Positions 16,331-23,259 of a DNA stretch of 31,814 nucleotides are shown in pieces. The stretch's first letter is position 1; each line of letters begins with the position of its first letter. Origin of the DNA: an uncultured Anaerolineaceae bacterium (GTDB lineage: Bacteria > Chloroflexota > Anaerolineae > Anaerolineales > Anaerolineaceae); NCBI GenBank assembly GCA_938020565.1, contig CALIHP010000001.1, positions 1 to 31,814 on the forward strand. Reading direction: 5' to 3'. A program made the position numbers and the translations under genes. The notes beneath the pieces were generated by a model. It was not told the DNA's origin. It made no database searches and worked only from the letters and a program-made list of their open reading frames with translations.

Positions 16331-17590
16331 CTACCCGAGAATCCCGTTTTCAATCGCGACACGGCGGAACACGCTGACAAATTCGCGAAGCTCCGCTTCA
16401 GTTTGCGCCGCGGACAGCTGAACGCGGATCTCATCACGGTCCCTCGGGACCACCGGATAGTTTATCGCGGATAAGAGGTATCCTGCCTCGAACATGCCCT
16501 GAACCATGCGCTTCGTCTTCTCCGCCGTTCCGAAGAGGACGGGCTGGATCGGATGAGCCGAATCAGCCGCCAGCGTAAACCCGGCTTCGGCGATCGCCTT
16601 CTTAAAACAGGCGATATTCGCCCGCAGCGCCGCCAGCATGCGCGCCCCTTCAGCGGAATCCAGAATCCGAACCGCTTCCAACGCCGCCGCCGCCGTTCCC
16701 GGGGCAATCGAATTCGAATAAATATACGTTGCCGCCGCCTCGCGAAGATAATCGACGACGACCTGGCTGGCGGCAATGTACCCGCCGTCGGCGCCGAAAC
16801 CTTTTCCGAGCGTCCCGATCAGGACGTCAGCCTCCGCGCCGCAGACTTCCTCAGTTCCACGCCCGCTCTCGCCGAACGCAGCCACGCCATGACAATCGTC
16901 GACCAGCAGCAGGATCCCCTCCGGGAACGCGCCGTCGTAACGATCGATCAGCTTTCGAATCGCGTTCAGGTCCTGATATGCGCCTAACATGCTGAAGACC
17001 CCATCCGTCACGATCATCAGCCGATCATACTTCCCGACACAGGATCGGATTTCGATCTCCAGCGAACCGACGTCCCGATGGCTGAAGATACGCTTATCTT
17101 CTTTCGGCAAATTCGCGATCCGGACGCCGTCAATAATACTGCGATGATTGAGCTCGTCAGAAATGACGCAGACGTTCGTCGAAAGCAGCGAATCCTTTGC
17201 CTGTTTCCGCGACAAGCTGAATAACGCGGCGATATTCGAGGCGAACGCCGCCGAAAGCACAATTGCGTCGTCCTTATGATGAAACGCCGCCAGCGCCTTT
17301 TCAAGCTCCCGATGCTTCGCGAAGGAGCCGGAAATAAAGCGGACCGCGCCCGGCCCTGTCCCGAGCTGTTCGACCGCGTCATGCTCCGCTTTTTTTACGG
17401 CGGGATGATGACGGAAGCCGAGATAATCGTTCGAATTAAAAACCGAATAACGCTTCCCGTCGATCATCGCTTTCGGGTTCTCTTCGTCGGTAAACCGCTC
17501 GATCAGGTGTTCAAAGCGTTTTGACGTTTTAGCGGCGTCGATCCGATCCAGCTCCGCGGACAGCGTCCGATAAAATTTCTCTTTACCCAT
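16331..17590 (-). CDS. kbl: 2-amino-3-ketobutyrate CoA ligase-type PLP enzyme
   Basis: This 419-residue member of the alpha-oxoamine synthase family (fold type I PLP) has NSNDYLGFRHHP near residue 52, GPGAVRFISGSFAKHRELE, and SDELNHRSIIDG. DDCHGVAAFGESGRGT (Asp231, His234) follows, then the Schiff-base lysine Lys263 in GTLGKGFGADGGY. In this context it should cleave 2-amino-3-ketobutyrate with CoA to glycine and acetyl-CoA. The PLP loop reads GKGFGADGG rather than the more usual GKALGGASGG of Kbl, so a related acyl-CoA:amino-acid condensing activity is not excluded. Its start overlaps the tdh stop by 8 bases, which supports a coupled threonine degradation pair. GGGAGG lies just upstream of the start on the coding strand. 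Confidence 0.88.
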   Translation of the reverse strand: MGKEKFYRTLSAELDRIDAAKTSKRFEHLIERFTDEENPKAMIDGKRYSVFNSNDYLGFRHHPAVKKAEHDAVEQLGTGPGAVRFISGSFAKHRELEKALAAFHHKDDAIVLSAAFASNIAALFSLSRKQAKDSLLSTNVCVISDELNHRSIIDGVRIANLPKEDKRIFSHRDVGSLEIEIRSCVGKYDRLMIVTDGVFSMLGAYQDLNAIRKLIDRYDGAFPEGILLLVDDCHGVAAFGESGRGTEEVCGAEADVLIGTLGKGFGADGGYIAASQVVVDYLREAAATYIYSNSIAPGTAAAALEAVRILDSAEGARMLAALRANIACFKKAIAEAGFTLAADSAHPIQPVLFGTAEKTKRMVQGMFEAGYLLSAINYPVVPRDRDEIRVQLSAAQTEAELREFVSVFRRVAIENGILG

Positions 17591-18521
17591 GATAAATCCT
17601 CCCTTTAATTCCAGAATACAGCGCCTTCGCCATTTTTTCCAGGTCGTAAGCTTCTTTCCATCCCCAGTCGCGCCGCGCCGCGCTGTCGTCGATCGACTGT
17701 GCCCAGGTGGCTGCGATTTCCTGACGAACGTCAGGTTTATACGTAATTCTGAACCCCGGGAAAAGCCTCTTAACCTCTTCGACCAGCTCAGCCGGCGTAA
17801 AATTAATTGCTGCGAAATTATACGCCATGCGCTCAGTCAGGTTCTCCCGCGGCGCTTCCATCAATTCGATCGTTCCCCGGATCGCGTCGTCGATATACAT
17901 CATCGGCAGCCTCGTATCCGGCGACAGAAAGCATTCATAAGCATTCTCACGAAATGCGCCATAAAAAATATGCATCGCGTATTCAGTCGTCCCGTCTCCC
18001 GGATCGCCTTTCCAGCCGTTAATTCCGGGATAACGGAGCGAACGGACGTCCACGCCGAATTTATCATGATAATACTTGCATAGCAGCTCGCCGGTCATCT
18101 TGGTAATTCCATACACGGTTTCCGGCTCAAAGGAGGTATGCTGCGGGACGCGAACTTTCGGCGTCGTCGGCCCATAAACCGCGATCGAGCTCGGCCAGAA
18201 TACCTTGCAGTCAAATTCGCGCGCTTCGTCAAGAACGTTCATCAAACCGTTGAGATTGATTTCCCAGGCCAGGCCCGGATTTTTCTCGCCGCCCGCGGAA
18301 AGCAGCCCGGCTAAATGATAAACCATGCCAACGTCATACTTTTCAAGGATCGATTTCAACCGCCCGCGATCGCGAATATCCAGGAACTCGAACTGACGGC
18401 CCTCGTGCGTATTCCGAATATCAGAAGCAATCACGTTTTCCTCGCCATACGAAGCGCGAAGCGCGTCAAATAAATCGCTGCCAATTAATCCGCCCGATCC
18501 GGTGATAAGAATCTTTCTCAT
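17583..18521 (-). CDS. tdh: L-threonine 3-dehydrogenase, SDR type
   Basis: This 312-residue NAD-dependent short-chain dehydrogenase starts MRKILITGSGGLIGSDLFDA with the Rossmann GxxGxxG. The family-specific stretches are clear: HLAGLLSAGGEKNPGLAWEI, FWPSSIAVYGPTTP, YGITKMTGELLCKYY (catalytic Tyr-x-x-x-Lys), DVRSLRYPGINGW, DTRLPMMYIDDAIRG and SIDDSAARRDWGW. These match the SDR-type threonine dehydrogenase rather than the zinc-dependent type. It oxidises L-threonine to 2-amino-3-ketobutyrate, which the overlapping kbl product then uses. It is the first gene of the operon; the upstream 130 bases hold no strong -35/-10 pair. Confidence 0.95.
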   Translation of the reverse strand: MRKILITGSGGLIGSDLFDALRASYGEENVIASDIRNTHEGRQFEFLDIRDRGRLKSILEKYDVGMVYHLAGLLSAGGEKNPGLAWEINLNGLMNVLDEAREFDCKVFWPSSIAVYGPTTPKVRVPQHTSFEPETVYGITKMTGELLCKYYHDKFGVDVRSLRYPGINGWKGDPGDGTTEYAMHIFYGAFRENAYECFLSPDTRLPMMYIDDAIRGTIELMEAPRENLTERMAYNFAAINFTPAELVEEVKRLFPGFRITYKPDVRQEIAATWAQSIDDSAARRDWGWKEAYDLEKMAKALYSGIKGRIYHG

Positions 18522-18659
18522 GCAATTTTCCTTTGCCCGTGCTTAGATTCAATGATGCGGTTTTCAAACTGTCTGCATTTATTTTAGTCTTGTTCCTTGA
18601 TGATGTGAATGGTTTTCAATTGAGCTTTTCAAAGCTGAGCAGGAGCGCTCGATAAACCG

Positions 18660-18699
18660 AAAAGGACTTCACATAAGTCAGCTATGCGAAGTCCTTTTT
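18660..18699 (-). terminator. Bidirectional terminator after the diaminopentanoate dehydrogenase-like gene
   Basis: AAAAGGACTTC (18660-18670) and GAAGTCCTTTT (18688-18698) form an 11-bp perfect stem with a T-run on each strand. It lies downstream of the minus-strand gene ending at 18750 and upstream of tdh. This separates the two transcription units. Confidence 0.85.
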
Positions 18700-18749
18700 C
18701 CAACATTTTGAACCCCCCGGAGTTATTTCAGAACCCCGGCAGGATTCGT

Positions 18750-19823
18750 TCAATCCAGATAATCCGTAATCTTTCCCACGATATAACGATTATTCGGAAG
18801 CTTATCCGTCGTTATATACCCCGGCTCGCTTCGGATCAGCGCCGGGATCCGGTTGATCAGGTTGGCGCAGGTCAGTTCGACCGTAGCCGGCCGATCCACA
18901 TGGATCGAGACCTCCGGTTCGCCGTAAAACGACCAGTCATTGCGATCGAAATCCTCCGGTCCGTAAACCTTGCCGATGCATTCCGTCTCGATTGTAATCC
19001 CTTCTTTCGTCTCCGTCGTCACAACAGCGCTCATCCCGGTCGGCTCCCCCGCCTTGATCGTCATTCCAAGCGTGGAGCTGACGAGGTCTGAGGAATGCGT
19101 CGTCGGGAAGCATTGCTGCACCTGCGAAACAGGGGTCAGTCCGAGCCGTTCGCAGAGCCACCCGTTCTGATTCCACATGTAACTCGGGACATATTCGCCG
19201 CTCTCGACTAATTTTTTCTGCTCGTCCGAGGTAAGCTCGTTATACTTCCCGATCTGGTCTTTGAAATCCTCCTGTGACAAGCCCGCCCCGTGACCATGCG
19301 CAAGCGCGATTCCATAATCCTCGACGTTATAGCTGCTGATCCCTTTGATCTTGTCGATCCGCTGGAGCGAGCCCGCCAGCGTATCGATCAGGACGCCCCA
19401 GTACATATCCGGATAACCGCTGCCGGCCAGAGTAACGCCGTTTTCTTTCGCCAATCGATCCAGCTCTGCGGTCCGCTTCGGATTCGAATTCCAGGGATAC
19501 AGCGACTCTTCGCAGGTACTGATCGCGTTAACGCCGCTTTTCGCGCATACTTCGAAAGCTCCCTTGATATCTTCCAGCAAGCTCATCGTCGCGACAACGC
19601 AGACCGACGGTTTCAACTCTTTCAGGATCCGCTCCGCGTCCTTCGAATCGGAAATCCTGACTCCGTAGGGCCCGGCGCCAATATGTTCGCCAATGTCCTT
19701 CCCAATCAGGCCCGGATTCATGTCGAACGCAGCGACAATTTTCGCGCCCTTCTCGATCAGGTAGCGAATCAAGTACCGACTCATCTTGCCGCAGCCGAAC
19801 TGCGCAACTTTCAATTCTTTCAT
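18750..19823 (-). CDS. 2,4-diaminopentanoate dehydrogenase-like oxidoreductase
   Basis: This 357-residue NAD(P)-dependent dehydrogenase of the dihydrodipicolinate reductase-like superfamily starts MKELKVAQFGCGKMSRYLIR with a Rossmann glycine motif. ISTCEESLYPW, GSGYPDMYWGVLIDTLAG, YGIALAHGHGAGLSQEDF and the C-terminal INRIPALIRSEPGYITTDKL follow. The last pattern, 'N-x-I-P-x-x-x-x-x-x-P-G-x-x-T', is common in 2,4-diaminopentanoate dehydrogenases of the ornithine fermentation route and their relatives. The other ornithine genes (orA/orB, ortA/B) are not in the window, so the substrate is unproven. The ATG at 19823 is chosen over 19844 because AAAGGAGG lies between them as its ribosome binding site. 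It is transcribed alone from a good promoter and ends at a terminator. Confidence 0.8.
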   Translation of the reverse strand: MKELKVAQFGCGKMSRYLIRYLIEKGAKIVAAFDMNPGLIGKDIGEHIGAGPYGVRISDSKDAERILKELKPSVCVVATMSLLEDIKGAFEVCAKSGVNAISTCEESLYPWNSNPKRTAELDRLAKENGVTLAGSGYPDMYWGVLIDTLAGSLQRIDKIKGISSYNVEDYGIALAHGHGAGLSQEDFKDQIGKYNELTSDEQKKLVESGEYVPSYMWNQNGWLCERLGLTPVSQVQQCFPTTHSSDLVSSTLGMTIKAGEPTGMSAVVTTETKEGITIETECIGKVYGPEDFDRNDWSFYGEPEVSIHVDRPATVELTCANLINRIPALIRSEPGYITTDKLPNNRYIVGKITDYLD

Positions 19824-19852
19824 GGCAATGCCTCCTTTATTCATAATAGAAA

Positions 19853-19881
19853 ATTATAAGTAGTCTGTAATTTACGGTCAA
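19853..19881 (-). promoter_or_regulatory. Promoter of the diaminopentanoate dehydrogenase-like gene
   Basis: On the minus strand TTGACC (19881-19876) is followed by a 17-base spacer and TATAAT (19858-19853). The -10 box is perfect and the -35 box matches 5 of 6. The start codon lies 30 bases downstream, with AAAGGAGG between. Confidence 0.8.
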
Positions 19882-19970
19882 GATGCCGGAAATCACCTCC
19901 TGCGAACGACGCGCCGGTCCAACCGGGCCGGATCATTTCCGTATTTTTCGTCGGACCCTTTTCAGGCCGT

Positions 19971-19976
19971 TATAAT
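19971..19976 (+). promoter_or_regulatory. -10 box of the threonine aldolase promoter
   Basis: A perfect TATAAT lies 21 bases before the ATG at 19998, with the ribosome binding site GGAGG at 19988-19992. The -35 region (around 19948-19953) is weak. This promoter diverges from that at 19853-19881, with about 90 bases between the two -35 regions. That gap contains a G+C-rich imperfect inverted repeat near 19911-19932. Confidence 0.55.
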
Positions 19977-19997
19977 AAAAAGTCAGCGGAGGCACAC

Positions 19998-21050
19998 ATG
20001 ATTCGATTCAACAGCGACTACACGGAAGGCGCGCATCCGAAGGTCCTTGAAGCCCTGATTCGAACGAACGAGCTTCAAAGCGACGGTTACGGCGCCGATC
20101 CGTTCTGTGACGCCGCCCGGACGATGATCCGGAGGGCCTGCGGCGATCCAGCCGCCGAAGTGCATTTTTTTGTCGGCGGGACACAAACGAATCTTACGCT
20201 CATCGCCGCGGCGCTCCGTCCGCACCAGAGCGTCTTGAGCGCGGTCACCGGGCATGTTTTCGTGCATGAAAGCGGCGCGATCGAAGCGACGGGGCATAAA
20301 TGCGAAACGCTTCCGACCGTCGACGGTAAAATCCGGGCCGCGGATATTGAAGCGAAACTCGAAGCGCATCATGCAGACGAATCCTTTGAACATTCCACCC
20401 AGCCAAAGCTGGTCTACCTGTCGCAGCCGACCGAGCTCGGAACGCTTTACACGCTTCAGGAACTGACCGAAATCCGCGCCGCCTGCGACAGGTACGGTCT
20501 TTTCCTTTATATCGATGGCGCGCGGATCGTTTATGCGCTGACCTTGGCGAAAAACGACGTCGACTTGAAGACAATTACCCGGATTGCCGACGCGTTCTAC
20601 TTCGGCGGGACCAAAGCGGGGCTCCTTTTCGGCGAAGCCCTCGTTATCCGGAGCGATACGCTCAAGCGCGATTTCCGTTATATTCAAAAGCAGCGCGGCG
20701 GATTGCTGGCGAAAGGTCGGCTGTTAGGCGTCCAATTCGCCGCGCTTTTTGAAGCCAGACTGTACGAAGAAATTGGTCGACACGCGAACCAGACTGCGAA
20801 AAAAATACGGGAGGCGCTGCGCGGAATGGGGGTCCGGTTCCTTGTCGACTCGCCCACGAATCAGCTCTTCCCGATCCTGCCGGACAACCTGATCCGGGAG
20901 CTTCGGAACGAGTTCGCGATAGCGTATATTCAGCGCGTAAGTGAAAACGAAAGCTGCGTCCGGATCTGTACGAGTTTCGCAACCAAAGACGCGGACGCCG
21001 AAGCGTTAATCGCCAGCATTCGATCGCTGCTCGATAGAAACTGCCAATGA
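19998..21050 (+). CDS. ltaE: Low-specificity L-threonine aldolase family protein
   Basis: This 350-residue PLP enzyme of the beta-eliminating lyase/threonine aldolase family has FNSDYTEGAHPKVLEAL at the start and YGADPFCDAA (the usual Y-G-x-D-P). FVGGTQTNLTLIAAALR, VHESGAIEATGHKCETL, LYIDGARIVYAL and the Schiff-base lysine Lys206 in YFGGTKAGLLFGEAL follow. It should split L-threonine or L-allo-threonine into glycine and acetaldehyde. The subfamily with 'E-S-G-A-I-E-A-T-G-H-K' is common in anaerobes and may act on related beta-hydroxy amino acids. It is divergent from the diaminopentanoate dehydrogenase-like gene and close to tdh-kbl, so the region is devoted to amino-acid breakdown to glycine. 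Confidence 0.92.
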   Translation: MIRFNSDYTEGAHPKVLEALIRTNELQSDGYGADPFCDAARTMIRRACGDPAAEVHFFVGGTQTNLTLIAAALRPHQSVLSAVTGHVFVHESGAIEATGHKCETLPTVDGKIRAADIEAKLEAHHADESFEHSTQPKLVYLSQPTELGTLYTLQELTEIRAACDRYGLFLYIDGARIVYALTLAKNDVDLKTITRIADAFYFGGTKAGLLFGEALVIRSDTLKRDFRYIQKQRGGLLAKGRLLGVQFAALFEARLYEEIGRHANQTAKKIREALRGMGVRFLVDSPTNQLFPILPDNLIRELRNEFAIAYIQRVSENESCVRICTSFATKDADAEALIASIRSLLDRNCQ

Positions 21051-21095
21051 CGGCCCGCGCGTCATTCAGGGCGATGAGCACGGCGCAGGTTACAG

Positions 21096-21237
21096 TAAAA
21101 TAAAGGGAGTATCTCTTTTCGGAGCCGCAAATCATAGGATCGCTATCTGCACTCCGGGCTAAGCTCACGCAGTTTGAAAGGTGATTGTCCTCAGAAGAGT
21201 CGGGGATATCGATATAAGTTTAATCAGGAGATAAAAA
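21096..21237 (+). ncRNA. Structured leader upstream of the flotillin gene
   Basis: TAAAAT at 21096-21101 could be a -10 box, which would give an mRNA leader of about 130 bases. Within it, 21120-21156 folds into a three-part hairpin: CGGAG/CTCCG (21120-21124 with 21152-21156), GCA/TGC (21127-21129 with 21148-21150) and ATAG/CTAT (21134-21137 with 21143-21146), closing a GATCG loop. A smaller hairpin (GGAG/CTCT region, 21105-21117) precedes it. The leader ends in AGGAG before the ATG at 21238. I could not match it to a known riboswitch class. It may be a regulatory leader or simply a stable 5' end. Confidence 0.35.
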
Positions 21238-22620
21238 ATGGATTACGCTATAGTTGGAATTGGAGTCGCAATCTTCATCGGAGTGATCGCAATATTGGGG
21301 TACGTTAAAGCGCCTCCCGATAAAGCGTTTATTATTTCCGGGCTCAGGCGTAAAGTCGTCGTCGGCAGAGCGGCAATTCGGATCCCGTTCTTCGAACGAT
21401 TGGATAAGCTATCGCTGAAGGTCATGTCGGTCGACGTGAAAACCGGGACGGCAGTCCCGACGAACGATTATATTAACGTCAGAGTCGACGGTATCGTGAA
21501 AATTAAAATATCGAGCGACCTCGATATGATCGGTAAAGCGGCGCAGAACTTCCTGAACCAGTCCGAAGAATATATCATCGGGCAAGTCAAGGACGTTCTG
21601 GAAGGGAACATGCGCGAAATTATCGGACAGCTTACGCTCCCGACCATGGTTCAGGACCGGAAGCTCTTCGGAGAAAAGGTTCAGGAAAACGCCGTGCCGG
21701 ATCTCGCGAAGTTAGGTCTCGAAATCGTATCGTTCAATATTCAATCCTTCGAAGACGAAAACGGCGTTATCGAGAATCTCGGAATCGATAATATTTCGAA
21801 GATCCGGAAAGAAGCTTCGATCGCGAAAGCTAACGCCGATAAGGACGTCATTATCGCGCAGGCCAACGCGAACAGGCTCGCCAATGACGCGGAAGTCGAA
21901 TCACAGCGAATTATCGCCGAACGGCAGAATGAACTCGAAATTAAGAAAGCGCAGCTGAAAACCGAGGCGGATAAGCAGAAAGCCGAAGCCGATATGGCTT
22001 ACGATATCCAGGCGGAAGAAAGAAGAAAAGATAAGGAAGCGAAATCTGCGGAGGCCAACCTGATCCGGGAGCAGAAGCAGATCGAGATTCAGAAAGCGAA
22101 GCTCGACGCGGAACAGAAGCAGGCCGCCGACGTCCAGCTCTACCAGCGGCAAAAAGAAGCGGAAGCGAAGCTCTTCGAGGAACAGAAGAGCGCCGAAGCA
22201 ATTAAGATCAGAGCCGAGCAGGAGGCCGCCGCCGTAAGGATCAAAGCGGAAGCCGACGCCGACGCGAAGCGGCAGGTCGGGCTTGCGGAAGCGGAAGCGC
22301 TCCGGGCGAAAGGGCTCGCAGAGGCTGAGGCAATCGACAAGAAGGCGGAAGCCATGAAAAAATACGGCGAGGCTGCCGTGCTTGAAATGTACTTTAATGT
22401 TTTGCCGGAGATCTCAAAAAATATTACCGCCCCGCTCGGCAACATTGATAAAATCACGATGTACGGAGACGGCAACAACGCAAAGCTGGTCGGCGACATT
22501 ACGAAATCGCTGACGCAGATCACCGATGGATTAAACGATAGTCTCGGCGTTGACGTTAAATCATTGGTCACTGATTTTTTAAAGAATAAAACGATCGGGG
22601 CAGAAAAAACCGATCGGTAA
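21238..22620 (+). CDS. Flotillin-like SPFH domain protein
   Basis: This 460-residue membrane-associated scaffold protein has an N-terminal hydrophobic helix (residues 3-21) followed by APPDKAFIISGLRRKVVVG, typical of the flotillin SPFH domain. That domain continues to about 190 (VKTGTAVPTNDYINVRVDGI, NFLNQSEEYIIGQVKDVLEG). A long charged coiled coil rich in Ala, Glu and Lys (about 190-375) with many AEA repeats is next. A C-terminal oligomerisation segment follows (EMYFNVLPEISKNITAPLGN). It resembles bacterial YuaG/FloT proteins, which organise membrane microdomains. The usual NfeD partner gene is not adjacent, which is a departure from the common pair. AGGAG precedes the ATG. It is transcribed alone and ends at a strong terminator. 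Confidence 0.93.
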   Translation: MDYAIVGIGVAIFIGVIAILGYVKAPPDKAFIISGLRRKVVVGRAAIRIPFFERLDKLSLKVMSVDVKTGTAVPTNDYINVRVDGIVKIKISSDLDMIGKAAQNFLNQSEEYIIGQVKDVLEGNMREIIGQLTLPTMVQDRKLFGEKVQENAVPDLAKLGLEIVSFNIQSFEDENGVIENLGIDNISKIRKEASIAKANADKDVIIAQANANRLANDAEVESQRIIAERQNELEIKKAQLKTEADKQKAEADMAYDIQAEERRKDKEAKSAEANLIREQKQIEIQKAKLDAEQKQAADVQLYQRQKEAEAKLFEEQKSAEAIKIRAEQEAAAVRIKAEADADAKRQVGLAEAEALRAKGLAEAEAIDKKAEAMKKYGEAAVLEMYFNVLPEISKNITAPLGNIDKITMYGDGNNAKLVGDITKSLTQITDGLNDSLGVDVKSLVTDFLKNKTIGAEKTDR

Positions 22621-22641
22621 GCCGGTCCGCCGCGAATTTTT

Positions 22642-22684
22642 CGTATAAAAAACGATCGGAAATCACCGATCGTTTTTTTATACG
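22642..22684. terminator. Bidirectional terminator between flotillin and desulfoferrodoxin genes
   Basis: The arms at 22642-22659 and 22666-22684 are complementary over 18 of 19 positions around a 6-base loop. The GC-rich core CGATCGG/CCGATCG is flanked by an A-run on one side and a T-run of seven on the other. It works in both directions and lies between two convergent genes. Confidence 0.92.
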
Positions 22685-22704
22685 TATTCAATCTGCTCAA
22701 TCGA

Positions 22705-23085
22705 TCAGAGCGCGGTCTTCCAGAGTCCGTGCAGGTTACAATGTTCATAAACCGCAACCGCTTCATCGTCGACGACCGTGAAGACAGCCTTCGGCTTGTC
22801 GCCCGCGTTCAGATATTTGATCTGGAAGCCCTTCCGGGTCTCGAGAACGATAAACTCGATCCAGTGCTCAGGGAGCATCGGATGCTCAACGGATCCGACG
22901 ACGACTTCAATCTGGTTCCCGGAAACCTTGACATCCGGAACGTGTTTTTCCCTCGCGGCGTCCACCGTGTTCGCGGTAATCGGCGTCATGGGTTCCCCAC
23001 AGCAGATCGTAGGAATGTTCTGGTCGTTTTTCAACGTGACGATTATTTTTTTGCAGTGCTTGCAATATAAGAATTCGAGCTTCAT
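22705..23085 (-). CDS. dfx: Desulfoferrodoxin (superoxide reductase)
   Basis: This 126-residue cytosolic enzyme reduces superoxide to hydrogen peroxide without making oxygen, a typical defence of anaerobes. The N-terminal desulforedoxin-like domain binds one iron with Cys8, Cys11, Cys28 and Cys29 (YCKHCKK and ICCGEP). The catalytic domain binds iron with His48 (EKHVPD, with Glu46-Lys47 before it), His68 and His74 (HPMLPEHWIEF), and Cys116 and His119 (EHCNLHGLW). All ligands of a two-iron desulfoferrodoxin are present and the length is normal. AGGGAG lies upstream of the start. The gene diverges from the transglycosylase at 23260. Confidence 0.97.
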   Translation of the reverse strand: MKLEFLYCKHCKKIIVTLKNDQNIPTICCGEPMTPITANTVDAAREKHVPDVKVSGNQIEVVVGSVEHPMLPEHWIEFIVLETRKGFQIKYLNAGDKPKAVFTVVDDEAVAVYEHCNLHGLWKTAL

Positions 23086-23259
23086 TTTTTTCTCCCTTAT
23101 TTCTTGCTGAAACGCCTTTTAACTGACGTCTTTATTTTATCATGAAGACGGGAAACAGGTACCTGCATTGGAATTATTTTATGATCCAAACTGTTCCAAT
23201 TTAGATTTCCCGGTTCTCGCCGCCGCAGCGTTTCTTTTTACGATAGAATTAACGTTGAT
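23086..23259. promoter_or_regulatory. Divergent regulatory region dfx / transglycosylase
   Basis: This 174-base region holds likely start signals for both flanking genes. On the minus strand a TAAAAT box lies near 23135-23140. On the plus strand TAGAAT (23244-23249) lies 10 bases before the ATG at 23260. Between them are a perfect 10-bp palindrome CAGGTACCTG (23156-23165) and an inverted repeat ATTGGAA (23167-23173) / TTCCAAT (23194-23200) spaced by 20 bases. Either could be an operator or a weak terminator stem. No T-run follows the second one. Confidence 0.45.

Noticed and set aside
19983..20687. Minus-strand open frame of 234 codons
   Set aside because: It is antisense to the threonine aldolase gene, which has all catalytic motifs, a promoter and a ribosome binding site.
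21096..21237. Known riboswitch (c-di-GMP, c-di-AMP or manganese class) before flotillin
   Set aside because: Short similarities such as GGGAGTA and CTCCGGGCTAAG occur, but not in the order or with the other conserved blocks of those classes.
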